Assembly (NCBI GenBank): GCA_950295325.1
Contig: OX485804.1
Location: 5,828,001 to 5,892,000 of the forward strand
Length of the DNA: 64,000 bases
Source of the DNA: Polytrichum commune
Lineage: Eukaryota > Streptophyta > Polytrichopsida > Polytrichales > Polytrichaceae
Direction: 5' to 3'
In this document: piece after piece, positions 1 through 12,023 of the stretch
Numbering within the stretch: position 1 is the first letter of the stretch
Layout: the number at the start of each line of letters is the position of its first letter
The notes under the pieces: generated by a model
What the model saw: only the letters and a program-made list of their open reading frames with translations
Database searches by the model: none
What the model was told of the DNA's origin: nothing
Made by a program: the position numbers and the translations under genes

Positions 1-1091
1 TACTTCTAGGTTAGGTATCTATACAACTTAGTGCAAGCAACATATCATGGTTTCCTATTTAGTGCGGCACAACACAATAAGACACAATGCTTATTCCATT
101 GAGTTACAATACATTTGGGGCGGAGAAGACATGCCTTTGTTACATTTGGAAAGATACATTGCTCATTTACTTGTATTGAGTTCTATGTGGTGCAATGTGA
201 TGATGTGTCTTTTTCTACTCGTGGCTTTTGTGTTTTTTTTGGAAGCACTTCTAAATCGATCAAACACCCAATAAGAAAGTACACATAGAATTAATGTTAA
301 TAACATTTATTTATGTGCACAACAACTTTGGACAAGCTAAAAATATAATTTTTTTTTGAAAAAGCAAGGAAATTAAGTTCAATTATGGCATCTAGCTTAT
401 TTCAATTGGAATTGGGCTAAGTATACAAGACATACTATGATGTGACTATTGATGAACTTGTTGCAATAGAAAAAGTAGTGGATGATTGCAAGTATGTACC
501 TCCATATGATCAGACTAATATTGAGTCTTGCTTGTTGGCACGCTTGTTGGTTGTTGGAACTCGGTGGGAATTAAACCCAAGCCAACAAAGGAATCCGAAC
601 ATAAAGGTCACCCATTGCATGACTCATGAGCACCATTATAAAGATAGTATTTAAATGATCTATTTTTAAAAACTAGACTTTTAAGTATGTATAGGCAAAA
701 TTAAACTCATATTAAAATTTGACAAGTTTAAAGTGTTGAAGACCATACTAGTAGAAAACTATGTCCAAAAAACCCGTAGCTGAAATTGGTTGTGGTTTTT
801 TTGACTAGCTTGATCTGCAGTCACTAAATATAGGCTCAATATATAGTCAACGTAATGCGGTGGGGTGGGGAGGGGGACATGGGATATTCATTTGAGCAGT
901 GAATTTTGCGACACAAATGGCTACAAACTTTTGGAATTGGCAAAATCTTACACTAAGTGCATGCTTTGCAACCTATGAGAAATGGGTGTAGAGCTTAAAG
1001 TGACCATTTCACATCCACTTTGTCTTGTGATGATAACATGTAAAATGAACTCTTAATTTATAAAATAACACATAAAATAAGATACATAACA
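1..1091. other. Gene-poor left flank
   Basis: This AT-rich stretch has no gene I recognise. One open frame at 442-654 (plus, 70 codons) reads with some protein-like character (acidic start, then a Leu/Val-rich stretch) but has no family match I know and no clear splice context, so I do not call it. A G-rich patch lies near 860-885. The right end is the presumed 3' side of the minus-strand gene that ends at 1092. Confidence 0.5.
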
Positions 1092-1644
1092 TTACTCAGC
1101 TACTGACTTGTGTTCAACTGCCTTGCCTACAAATTCAATCTGAACCACTGAGATTCTAGCATCTGAAGGCTTTATTCTCGAATCTATTGCGGGACCCATG
1201 AGCAAAGCTCATCAGCTAAGTAATGTTATGTACAAATCCAGTGTATAATACACTTCATACTGATGACGAGGATGTATAATTTTTATTGTTCGATATTGTT
1301 GGTTAACTATTAGCAACATAGTACCTAATTGTCAGTATGCTCAAAAAAATCAGATGCATAAATGGTAATTCATCTAGTACCATGGGATTTGTGGAATTTC
1401 ATCCACACACTGTCATCCGGTTGTGTGAAGATCGTAGCTGACGTAGTCAGACATTCTGATTACGTGGCAGGAAAACTGGCCTAGCTGGCAAGAGGTCAAG
1501 AGCCAATTGTGTGAAGGGGCCAGAAGAACCCCACTTTCGCTTGAAGCTCTCTTCATCAGACTCCTCGCCTCCACTTTTGCAAAAGCCCGCCCTGCGCAGG
1601 CAGAACTGTCGCCTCCGCCGGAGGGAGTCGTCTTCTGGATTCAT
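1092..1644 (-). CDS. Unidentified small two-exon gene, head to head with MED8
   Basis: Proposed exons on the minus strand are 1644-1464 and 1207-1092. The first starts with ATG, is rich in Arg, Ser and acidic residues, and ends at a GTAATC donor in phase 1. The second begins after GATGAG, completes the codon and runs to TAA at 1094-1092. Together they give 297 nt (98 aa). The second exon encodes a fluent stretch, GPAIDSRIKPSDARISVVQI, followed by EFVGKA, which reads like real protein, but I cannot name its family. The acceptor lacks a good pyrimidine tract. A nearby alternative acceptor (CTTAG) would give a short different tail. The start lies 282 bp from the MED8 start on the opposite strand, suggesting a shared bidirectional promoter. 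Function unknown. Confidence 0.35.
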
Positions 1645-1926
1645 CTCCTCTTGCAGAAATTCTTCATTCAGAGAGCTTAAAATCGCTCAAAAAGCACCAG
1701 AGTTGGTTACAGGAGGATTAATTTTGCACTAAACCCTTGTGTTTACAAACAAACGAAAGGAGAGAGCTCGGAGAAGAAGAATTCTGTATTGGTTGCGAGT
1801 TATGGAGGAATTTCTTGGATTTATCCAGAGAGCGTAGGTCGCTCAACGGCGGGAGGAATTTGGAAGGGTGTTGTAGATGAGCGTGGTTGTGTGAAGAAAG
1901 GAAGAGAGTTAGTGTAGGTGGGAGAA
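1645..1926. promoter_or_regulatory. Probable bidirectional promoter and 5' UTRs between the minus-strand gene and MED8
   Basis: This short interval separates two divergent start codons (1644 minus, 1927 plus). It is less AT-rich than the surrounding intergenic DNA and has no obvious TATA box on either strand. It probably holds both 5' leaders. This is inferred from gene geometry, not from a recognised motif. Confidence 0.4.
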
Positions 1927-4900
1927 ATGGCGGCAGCTGTGGGGCAAGGCCAGGCTGCTCCTGTACAGCCCGCGGCAACTAGGACAGACATGGCACCGGT
2001 GCTGCAACAGCTTAACCTGGCGTCGCTGCGGACACGTACGAATGATCTCCACAACGCCATCTCCCGCATATTGCACTCCTTCCATACTCTGCCTTCTCTC
2101 AAATGGTAACGTATCGCTTTCTCAATTCATCGACCCAACCTACCTTTCACTCAACACCACGAACTCTGCTCAGAGAGAACTAGGAGCTTTTCCCTGTAAG
2201 ATGGCATTATTATTCTAGTGCTTTGAGAATATTCGAGCTTGTGTTGTTCTAAATCGAAAGCGGTTCTCTGCTACTCTACTGCCCTAAGTCAATCTTAAAT
2301 GAATTGAATGACCTGCATAACGCCATGTTCCGCATGTTGCACTCCTTCCACACTTTACTTTCTCTCAAATGGTAACATATTGCTTTCTCAATCCATCAAT
2401 CTAACCTACCTTTCACTCAACACTCTCTATATACGTACTCTGCTCAGAGAAGTCTTCTCCCTCTGAGATGGCATTATCATTACAATGATTTGAGAATATT
2501 CGAGCTGTGTTGTTCTAGAACGAAAGCAGTTCTCTGCTACTATACTGTCCTAAGTCAATCTCAAACATCTACTTTCGGCTGCCATCATGAATTGATTGAC
2601 CATTTCCCGCATATTGCACTCCTTCCACACTTTTGCCTTCTCTCAAATGGATACGTATTGCTTCCTCAATCCCTCGACCTAACATACCTCTTAGTCGTCA
2701 CTCTTTTTGTATGTTCTTTGCTCAGAGAGAACTAGGAGCTTCTCACTTTTAGAGTGCATTATTATTCCAGTGATCTGAGAGCATTTGTGCTGTGTTGTAT
2801 CACAACGAAAGTAGTTATCTGCTTCTCTACTGCCCTAAGTGAATCTCCAACATCTACTTCCGGCTGCCATTATGAAATGGAGGTGCTGGGCTTAATCATG
2901 GCCTGGTTATATAACTGCAATGAATCACCTCCGCAAAAGTTCTCTAGAATCTCTTGCCAAATTCAAAGATGTTCTAAGCAAGAATGTCCACATTATGAGC
3001 TGAATGTGGTAGTAAACTTGGAAATTCCTTTGTCTTGTAGTCCTGCCACTTTCTAGAGATGGCACACTTCTTTTACCTATTTCTTCAAATGTCCATTTCT
3101 TTCCCTGTAACCCGGAAGTCGATGTGCTGATGGCATAATATTGCGTTGCGAAAGTGGAGATATATGGTGTGCTTTGTAGAGGTTCAATGGTTGTAGTCTT
3201 TCCTGTTCGTGGTCATTTCAATTACCCTTCTCTAACCGTAGTTTTACAGTCAGGCACTCAGTAAGTACGGAGATTACTACACTAAATATGATAATTAGTG
3301 TTTGATTATATTTAATGTTGTTACCACCCTACCTTGCTCAACACTAATTTGCAATTCCTTTGACAGTTAGTGTCAGACATAAATGTGCCGCTACCTTCCC
3401 TACTGCCACCTCTCTTCCTGTGAAGCATGGATGTCATTGGACTTGTGATTTTAGGGATGGCGCCCCACCTTCCTGCTCGCTGAATTCTCATGTGCTGAAG
3501 TCAATGGCATTCTTTTCATATCCTTACTAACACTAAAATCAAACCTGTAACTTCCACATATTACCATAGTTGATATTTAGTGTTTGAGTTTACAGTTAAT
3601 GTTACTTACTTTCATAGGGTTATTGACATTTAGTGCATGCATTCGTATTTAGTGTATCAAACACTAAATATCATATTTAGTGTAGTGAGGTTGTTGATGA
3701 TGTATGAACTGCTTTGTTGCCTTTGTGTCAAACTCACAATTAGCAGGATTGATTCTTGAAGAGGTCTGCAGCCTACGGTATTTTGGCTTGCGTATTTGTT
3801 CTTTAGGACTTCAGGCAGGATTTGCAAAGATCCATATTGATTTCTGACAGAACCTTGTGATGAGTGATAGCCTACAAAGCCCTCGGCCTGAGTATCAAAG
3901 AGCTCATGTTTCATAAAGTAGGGCTTTAAGAAAGACAATATCCTCAACTAAGGCATCAAAATCAATGAGAAGGTTTATCTGGGGTATATTCCTGGAGGTC
4001 AAGGCTTTGTAGAGTCAACATGTCAGTGGTTTATGCTCACCAGCACTACTATGCAAGCATAAATAATTGCAGCATTCATGAAGGCCAATGTATTGTATGC
4101 ATGAAATGGATTTTGATTGGAAGGTAAAAGCACTAGGGCATTGTATTATAGACATGAAATGTAGGCCAATGTGTTGAAGGCATCGTTTGTCACTGCAGGT
4201 CTGAAGTACTAGGGCAATTTGCCATGGTAAATGTCGAGCTTCTTAACTTAGTGGAGGACATCAAACCCATACTGAGGATGTTTGTGGTCTACCCAAAAAA
4301 TGTGACTGCAGAAAAGTCAACAAGTAATTACTTTGCAAACTTGTTCTTATTTTGAATGCTTGCCTTTGTACTGAAGTGGGTGGTTTGTGTATCCTTAAGT
4401 GAAATGAATTTTGGAAAGCTGTTGGACTTGATTGTTGTAGTACACCAGAAGGGTGAATAAGAGGGTATATTTCACTTGATTGCAAGGTCTGAAGTTTGAG
4501 ATACAAAGAAACAGTTACTATTACTGCCCGTGCAAAAGTTCAAGGGACTGCTGATATTCTAGATACTCATGTCACTTCAGTTTGCAGTACTCCCAATAAT
4601 GCTTTCATCGAAGCTGCTGCCGGAATTGGAATCAGAGGAGGCGGCATTGAAAGACCAGATGCTAGCTGGGATAGCTACTCTTCCTGTTCATATGCAAATT
4701 GACAAAATTCAGGTACTGTAGGTTCTTTATCAGTTGAGTCATGATTATCCTTGTAGGACTCAACAGTAGGATCAATGTTTATTTCATCATGCTCAAAGAG
4801 GAAGAGTTATCCAGTAAGATACTTTACCAAGACATTTGAATTGCTCATCTACTACATAACATGCATCCTCAAAGAGGATGAGTTATCCAGTAAGATACTT

Positions 4901-7900
4901 TACCTAGATATTCGAATTGCTCATCTACTATATAATATGCATCCTCATATTTGAGCTGATGAAGATGATGGAAGTTGGTTCTTGAAGGAGGCGCATCTGA
5001 GTGTTAAATCTGATGGGATGGTTCACATGTGCCTTATGTTTCAGAAACAAATAGACCTAGTCCGATCTGTGTGTGAAGCGGCAGAAAAAGTACTTGGAGA
5101 GGCTCGTAAGGCTTATGGATTGAGCTCTCGACAAGGTCCTGTGGCCCTCACTACTCTTGATAAAGCTCAAGCAGCTCGAATTGCTGAACAAGAAAAGCTT
5201 CTACGTGCTGCTTCCAACCATGGGGAGGGTGCGTCTTAGATCTTCTAATTCTTATGTTAATATTTCCAAAAGAGTATAGAACAAGCTCAGAGGGAGATCG
5301 TATCTGGATAGAGTAATAACAGAACGATTGTAGGGAGATGCCCTTTGGGGTCATCAATATTATTGATAATGCATGGTGTTGTGGTTTATGGTAATCACTC
5401 TTAATCTTTATGTAGATCATAATGGCTGTGTTCCATGGTGATATTACTTCAGGTCTTCGAGTTTCTCCTGATCAACAAGGCCCACCCATGCTGCCACCTC
5501 ATCTGGCATCTGCTTTAGGAACATCTGCAACAGACACAAGTACCCTCTCTTTCTCACATTCTTTACTTCTCTTAGGCCTTCACTTCAACATGCAAGGTGC
5601 TTTGTTTGCATGTTGAGGCACCTTGGCAAACAGGTCTGGTCTGCTTAATATTATGCATGCTATATTGTATAAAGTTCATATGAAAGGACTAAAGCTAGAT
5701 GTAGTAATTCTTGGCAGGCTCAAGCTTTCAAAGGAGTGCATCTGCATTACCACCCAGTGGTCTCATTCGCCCAGTTGCACCTCAACAACAGGTGCGGGGA
5801 TGCACCTCTACAGATTTCTGGAACTTGTCTTCTTTCTTTTTGTTCACAGATTGAGTTGAACAAATTCACTGTCTTCCAGCCACAGTTGGACTCAACACCG
5901 CAGTTACCTTGATCTGAAAGTCTAGATGTCTTTTCTCCCAAGACCTAAATTGGATCCTCAAGTACTTAGAGGTTATCTAAATGTGTGCTTCAAGGAATAA
6001 GACTTTCCAGAATTGGGTTGTGTCTTCACAAATCAAATTTCTATGTACAAGCAGATGGTTGCATCTTTGTACTTACTTCTTGTTGATGTAGCAGACCAAC
6101 CCTGCCCAAATCCTTCAACGATCAAGTATCGGAGCGCCTATGCAATCCTTAGCAGGGGCCAGTCCCCTTACTGGAGTAGGAGCAGCTGCTGCAACCATAC
6201 CTTATGTCAATTCTCCAACATCTCGTACAGGGAATTTCAATGTTCCATCACCCCAGCAGCATCAGCATCAGGTACATGATGTTACTCATGAGTTTTAAGT
6301 CTTGAAATTTGTCCTTCTCAACAATCATAAACAGGGGCTTTGGTACTGGTGACTTCAGTGCACTGTCCTGGAAAATCCATTGCTTAAACTGAAACTAAAG
6401 CAAATTCACTTGGATAGGTACAACAGCAACAGAATGCTAGTCTGCTGAGGCAGCAGAAGATGCAACAATTGCAAAAGGCACAAGCACAACAGCAACAGGC
6501 AATGCAGGCCCAGGTTCTCAACCAGCAACTCCGTCGTCCTGGGACTCCTCCTATACCTCAGGTCAGTTCACTAGATACCTGATAGTAAACATATCCATAT
6601 AATGCCCTATACGTCCACATTTTGATCACAAAGTGATCAATGCTGATCTTTCAAACTTAATAACTATAACCAACAGAGTTCTAGATCCGGTAGACTTATA
6701 GTAACTTCTCAGGAACACTATTTGGTTGAGTATTTAATCTTTGTATGAGGAGTATGCCTCTTTCAAGTTACAGATATATCTGTTGCTCTCATAACCAGGG
6801 TCAAGGAACTGTTCAACCACAAGGCCCACAACAACATATGCTCCAACTTCAGCAACAACAAGCAGTCAAGCTACAGGTTGTCTTTCGTTGTAATTTTTTA
6901 ACTCTGCCTGATGCTCAGATTGTTCTCTTGCCTCAAGAACCAATGTGCTAACCAATGCCAGAAAGGAATGCACACAAGTATTATTTGACTGCAATTGCCA
7001 TCATAACACAAGTATTATTTGATTGCAATTGCCATCATGCTAGAGGTTGCAGGAAAACTTGATACTGCAAATTCACCTTGTAGTGGCTGAGTCTGTTATC
7101 TAGGACTGGTCCTTGACCAAGTCCAAGTTCAGTGGATGGAAGACCTGGAAAGTTTCTAATAGGTTTCTATCTGGTGATGGGCAGCAAAACCAGTTGCAAC
7201 AGCAGCTGCAGCAACAGCAACACCAGCTTCAACAGCATTACCAGGCTCAGCAGGTTTTTCTAGGCATATTTTATTCCATAGATGTTTGTTCAGCCAGATG
7301 CCATTCCACATGTTTCTCTTGCATGGTCGTCTTGGAAAAGATATAAGTACACTGCATATTTTATGCTTTTTACTGAATTGTGGCCACCCTGGTTGAATAG
7401 GATAAACATTCACTTCAGCAGTTGCAAGCACAACAGCAGCACCAGCAGCACCAGCAGACTCTTCAACAGCAGCTCCAGAACACACAACTACAGGCTGCTC
7501 AAAATGTTCTCTCACAGGGCAACCAGGGTCGAAATACATTAAATCCACTTGCGGGCATGAATCCACTTTATGGAAATACTCAATCAGCTCTTCTACCCTC
7601 TAACATGGTAACAGGCCTTTATAATTTGTCATGCAGCTGCTTATAAATATGATGATGTATTGATGTGTCACAAGTAGCAGTTTCCAACTGTCTCCAGAAG
7701 GCTCCTTACGTTGTAGCTTAACTCACAAGTTGGTGTGCCATGTAGATGGGAAATTTGACTCAACCAGGACAAAATTCAGCCTTGTTGCAACGACAATATG
7801 TACGTATCTTGTCCCAATGTTGATTGATAAGACAATCCTAGCTGTATGTTATAAAATGTAGTATTCTAGACATGTGGAGATAAGCATAGTTCCTTTTTAA

Positions 7901-8632
7901 AAAAACATTCAGCTCTATATTCTGTGATCGCAATAGATTCCTCGTTTAGTTGATGTGAGTTATTAGTGGCTGCTTCTATAGGTACCAAATAGCAAGTGCA
8001 TATTATGGGAGACTTCTCCTGCCAATCACTTCTCCTGCCACTTGACAGTTATGTGTTTAGGGTTAGGAAAGTTGGTATGCATACTGATTATGAACTGTTT
8101 GTGTTGCAACTCCAGGGGAGTCCATCACAAAGTAATTTCTCAACTCAATTTCTGGCAATCATTTAATCTATCTCAATTCCAGGACCTTTTCCTCTTTGTG
8201 TATTTCTACATTCTTTGTATTTCAACTTTCAATCATCATTGTTTTCTGCGCTGTCAAGACATTTCTCTAAGGTGACATTTCTGAACTTTGTGCATAAATG
8301 GCCTCAAGGCATTAGATCTTGTAGATGTCAATACATGCACTTGTAGGATTTAAATAGTGACTCAGTGTGGTCTCACTTACATTGTGGTTCCTTTGTTTGC
8401 AGTGTATAATATGGGGAACAATATGGGAAATAATATGGCAAGTAACATGGGAAATACGATTGGGAATACAATGGGCAACATGGGCCTGGCAGGAACTGGA
8501 GCTCAGGCAACTTCGACCTTGGCATTGCCACTGCAGCAGCAGTTGGCAGGGCAAGCTAACTTTGGTAGTCTATTTAATGCCAATCAAACCAATGCATTTG
8601 GCCAGCAAAGGCAGCAACCACCTCCACAATAG
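1927..8632 (+). CDS. MED8: Mediator of RNA polymerase II transcription subunit 8 (plant-type MED8)
   Basis: MED8 belongs to the Mediator head module and links transcription factors to RNA polymerase II in the nucleus. Thirteen coding exons: 1927-2105, 4199-4323, 4588-4712, 5045-5228, 5453-5539, 5718-5791, 6095-6271, 6418-6561, 6799-6876, 7185-7253, 7401-7607, 7746-7803, 8403-8632. They total 1737 nt (578 aa), with all junctions GT-AG and in phase. The N-terminal 204 residues are the MED8 domain, including VLGQFAMVNVELLNLVEDI (exon 2), LPIMLSSKLLPELES (exon 3) and ARKAYGLSSRQGP (exon 4). Exons 8-11 (about residues 318-483) are very Gln-rich, as in plant MED8, and exon 13 has Met-Gly-Asn repeats near residues 506-529. 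The ATG at 1927 is the only sensible start. The acceptor of exon 8 could lie a few bases later. Exon 12 uses the second of two nearby donors, which alone keeps phase with exon 13. Confidence 0.93.
2039..2875 (+). repeat. Three-copy tandem duplication of MED8 exon 1 end plus intron 1 start
   Basis: A unit of about 266-277 bp occurs three times, beginning near 2041, 2307 and 2585. Each copy contains the last part of exon 1 (CGCAT-TTGCACTCCTTCCA block at 2065, 2331 and 2608), the donor region, and the same downstream intron sequence with CTCAGAGA and CTGCCCTAAGT-like landmarks. Copy 2 keeps an open reading frame in the exon part and an intact GTAACA donor. Copy 3 has an indel in the exon part and GATACG in place of the donor. 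Confidence 0.85.
3275..3686 (-). mobile_element. Inverted-repeat element in MED8 intron 1 (ACTACACTAAATAT family)
   Basis: About 412 bp bounded by ACTACACTAAATAT on the left and ATATTTAGTGTAGT on the right. The interior matches, in reverse complement, the element at 49941-50345 over nearly its whole length, including the block about CACAGGAAAGGAGGTG and the block GGTAATATGTGGAAG. No protein is encoded. It is a MITE-like nonautonomous element. I see no clear target-site duplication. Confidence 0.75.
4788..4945 (+). repeat. 76-bp tandem duplication in MED8 intron 3
   Basis: The block containing CTCAAAGAGGA, GAGTTATCCAGTAAGATACT and GAATTGCTCATCTACTA is present twice with an offset of 76 bp (4791 and 4867). 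The start of a third unit follows at about 4938. Confidence 0.85.
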
Positions 8633-11600
8633 GTAATCAAAAGCCGGGACCTGAGTTTTTTAGATGAGGTTCGATTGGTTGTATTAAGGTTGGAGTAATG
8701 TATCATCAGGTTGGTCACTCGAACACTCGGACATTCCAGAGACGGATTACCCAACTTCTCTTTCTGCAGACTGCAAATCTGTCAAGTTTACCCGGTTTGA
8801 TGAATTCCATGGACAGATAGTGGTCAACATGACAGTGAATGTCAGAGGAAACGGATTAGTGGGCAAGAGGCAATTCAATGGATCATGGCGTCTTTATAAG
8901 GCCATCTTCAGTCACGCCTGATTGTTCATAAAAAAAAGGAAAAGAAAAGATGAGGGTAAAGTTGAGTGGTGTGTTGATTAGATCTATTGCTGCCAAAACA
9001 CCATTTTGGCAGAATTGATTGAAGCATACAATTGCACAGATCCAACAATGTGCTTGAAGTTTGTTAAAAGAAAGGACACTTGATTTATAGATTCATCAAA
9101 TGGTGGCCCTTTTTATCACATGACGTATGTATGCATGTCTGTGTTAGCAGTCTTGTCGGCCTCTAAGAGTTTAGGGACTTTGATGTGTTATCTTTCACAA
9201 TTTTATACTCTTATGTTAAGTTGCTCTACATATGTGTTCAATCTTGTTAAATTCATAATGCATATGTACATCACCTACAAATGAGAGCCCATTTAGATTT
9301 TGACGTTGCATTTGCATGACAAAATGGTCATTGACGACATTACTTAGACATCCACAACACATACATGTAAGTTGGTGCAAAACAAGGTGTCAACATTGGG
9401 GTTTCATATAGGTTTGACAATCCTATATCTTTAATTTCCTCAGTGTCTTGCCTAGTGAGTAACATGTGTGAGCGATTACACATGTCTAGAATGATCTTCT
9501 TAAGATGGATATAAGGTGTGTGGCCCTATTGTGGGCACTTCTGCCTCCATAGATAATTCTGATTGTTGGACCAACATGTTAAAAGTTGCCCACTCAAAAT
9601 GTTGTCAAATGTTTAGTGGCCACTTAAAACATGACAATAGGGCACCACATAAGACAAGTGACACTTAAGAAACACACATCTTAATTCAGAAGCAACAAAA
9701 ACATGACCATTCAATAGTCAGCATGATTTGTTTAAAAAGAACATAGTTTCATCTTCTTTTCTTCACATTTTCATATATGACTTCTGCATGTGAATCTTCT
9801 AATTTAATGATCATCTACATGTTGGATCAACATTTTAAGTGGGCAACATGCTCATTTCACCTACATAAAGCTCATATTAGACACACATTGACCTCTTCTC
9901 AATAAAAAAGAAACTTCTCATCCAATGAATATGTCAAGCTTGGTGGGGGAGGCAGCACAAAAGGTGTTGAGATTTGGCAATGACCCGGGAATGTATTGGG
10001 TACTATTCTCACTCTTCAAGTGACCAGCCTTCCAATGGTATTGACAATTGAGCATGAAACAGTTTAAGATTTTGAGCACATAGTCCAATCTCATCATAAC
10101 ACATGGCATCCTAGTGTCCATTTTTTACTACAAACCTTGTCATATACCACTTAAATATACGTGTCCGACGAAGAAGAGTGACCACATCAAGGTCCACATA
10201 CCTGAGACTAACAATGAGCTTGTTTTGGTACCACTTTTCATGTTCCTTTATCGTTGTATTGAAGCCTACAAGTAGCTTGGGCATTTTCTTAATTCAATTG
10301 GCTATATTTTGCAAGAATTTATTTTTTTGGAAAATGAAATTATCCTCCAACCGTTTACTCTAGAGGCCCATTTTCTTTTGGTACACATTACATATCAATG
10401 AGTAGGGGCAACTAGATTGTTTGGAACATCCCATAGTATTTTTGGATAAAAAGCTAGATTGGGGTTCACATGAGTGTTTTACATCATGTATATAGGGTTC
10501 AACCTAGACATGATGGTATGTGCAATGGTATGTAAGAACATGCCCCATTGGTTCCAAAAGTTACGATATCATGCAAAGATAGATACCCAGTTGTCATCAT
10601 CGAATTGAACATAACATCATTCAACTACTACCAATCATTCCATTCTAACAGTATCAATACATTGTTTCAACTCGAATCTAGGAGTGCAGTGCTCTGCTGC
10701 GAGAACAAACATAACATAATTCCAAATAGAATCTGGTTGATTCCCAGCCCCACCCAACGTACAGACACGACTGAATAATGTTATGAAACTTGTTAGTAAT
10801 ACAAAACTCTCGATGCTTGCAATCAATACCATGTTCATATGGGTATAATTTTGGCCTCAGTATTGACGTTGTATGGTAGATAAACCAGCTGGTATAAAAA
10901 AAATGTCATTAGTCTCAGGGAGTGCACTATGCATTAAAACCAAGAATCACGTGCGTGCTGCCCCTTTTAAAACACCCTGTATACATTTTATTTTTGCTAA
11001 AATCAAGCAATATACTTACAAATCTCATTGCTTCAAAATACATTTCCATACGTACACAAGGATCAAAAAACAAGTACAGAAATTTATATAACATGTGTAC
11101 AAATGTTTGGAAATGCAAAAATATGGCCCTATTATATGTATAATATCAAATCATGGATTTTTAGTTATAAATTTGTTAAAGACTTTTTCATCACTTGGAT
11201 GAAGTTCGTACGTGTTTGTTTAAGCATCATACGTCAAATTGACCAAAGCAATAACCGTATCCAATTATACCATAATATGATCTGTGAGATCATAACTCCA
11301 AATAAGGTCGTTACTTAGTGGATGAAAAAACGCATGAATCTTGGTCCAGGTCTGACTTGAACGTGTAAACGCGTAAACATATATTTTTCTATAGCCTTAT
11401 CTCCAACCTCATGTATATCTACTTCCTGCTTAATAGCAATATGTATCTTGTACGTACATTTTGTACATGCTTGTTCTAAATAATACCCGTTTTGTGCACG
11501 CACGTGTATATTTACAGTACTTGAACAGTGCACTCCCTGGGTCATTAGTTCTTGATACATCACTTGAATGGTATCAAGAAAAATAAAAATCACGATTATA

Positions 11601-12023
11601 CATAAACCCGGCTACATTTAACATTATCAAGTATCGTGATAGGTATGATACCCACAAAACATGGGTTTATACTACTGAATTGCAATAATAATTTTGTAAA
11701 TATACTCTAAGTTTTCCGGTTGCTAATTGGTAGGGTATTTTCTGAAACCTTCTCATGTTCTCAACAACGAGATACCTAACCCTAGAAGCTTGGTTCATGG
11801 CGACGACGGCATTCACAGTAATCTTGTATGACAATATGAAACTCATTCCAACATGAAACATTTGAATGCAGATCCTTGCGACAATCCATCATTGTTAAGG
11901 AAGTCTCTTGTATTGAGTATTTTAAATCTGGCGTGTGCAGGAGACCGAGGACGTGATCTCTGGCCATTTGTTGGATACGAAAGAAAGAGGAAGATTTAGT
12001 CAAAGATCGAATTTCAGGCCACT
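8633..12023. other. MED8 3' UTR and intergenic region
   Basis: The first several hundred bases after the MED8 stop are probably its 3' UTR, but I see no unambiguous polyadenylation signal. The remainder is AT-rich with no recognisable gene. Around 9560-9860 there is a loose inverted repeat: TTGCCCACT-CAAAATGTTG-type sequence recurs inverted near 9820-9852. The last 250 bp before 12024 may hold the 5' leader or an upstream exon of the Yip1 gene (GTGCAG near 11940). Confidence 0.45.

Noticed and set aside
1511-1732. Plus-strand 73-codon frame upstream of MED8
   Set aside because: It overlaps the better-supported minus-strand first exon (1644-1464) and the MED8 leader, has no ATG-splice link to MED8 and shows no domain.
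7156-7566. 136-codon minus-strand frame with Ala/Val-rich stretches
   Set aside because: It is antisense to the CAG/CAA-rich MED8 exons 10 and 11; the composition follows from the complement of Gln codons.
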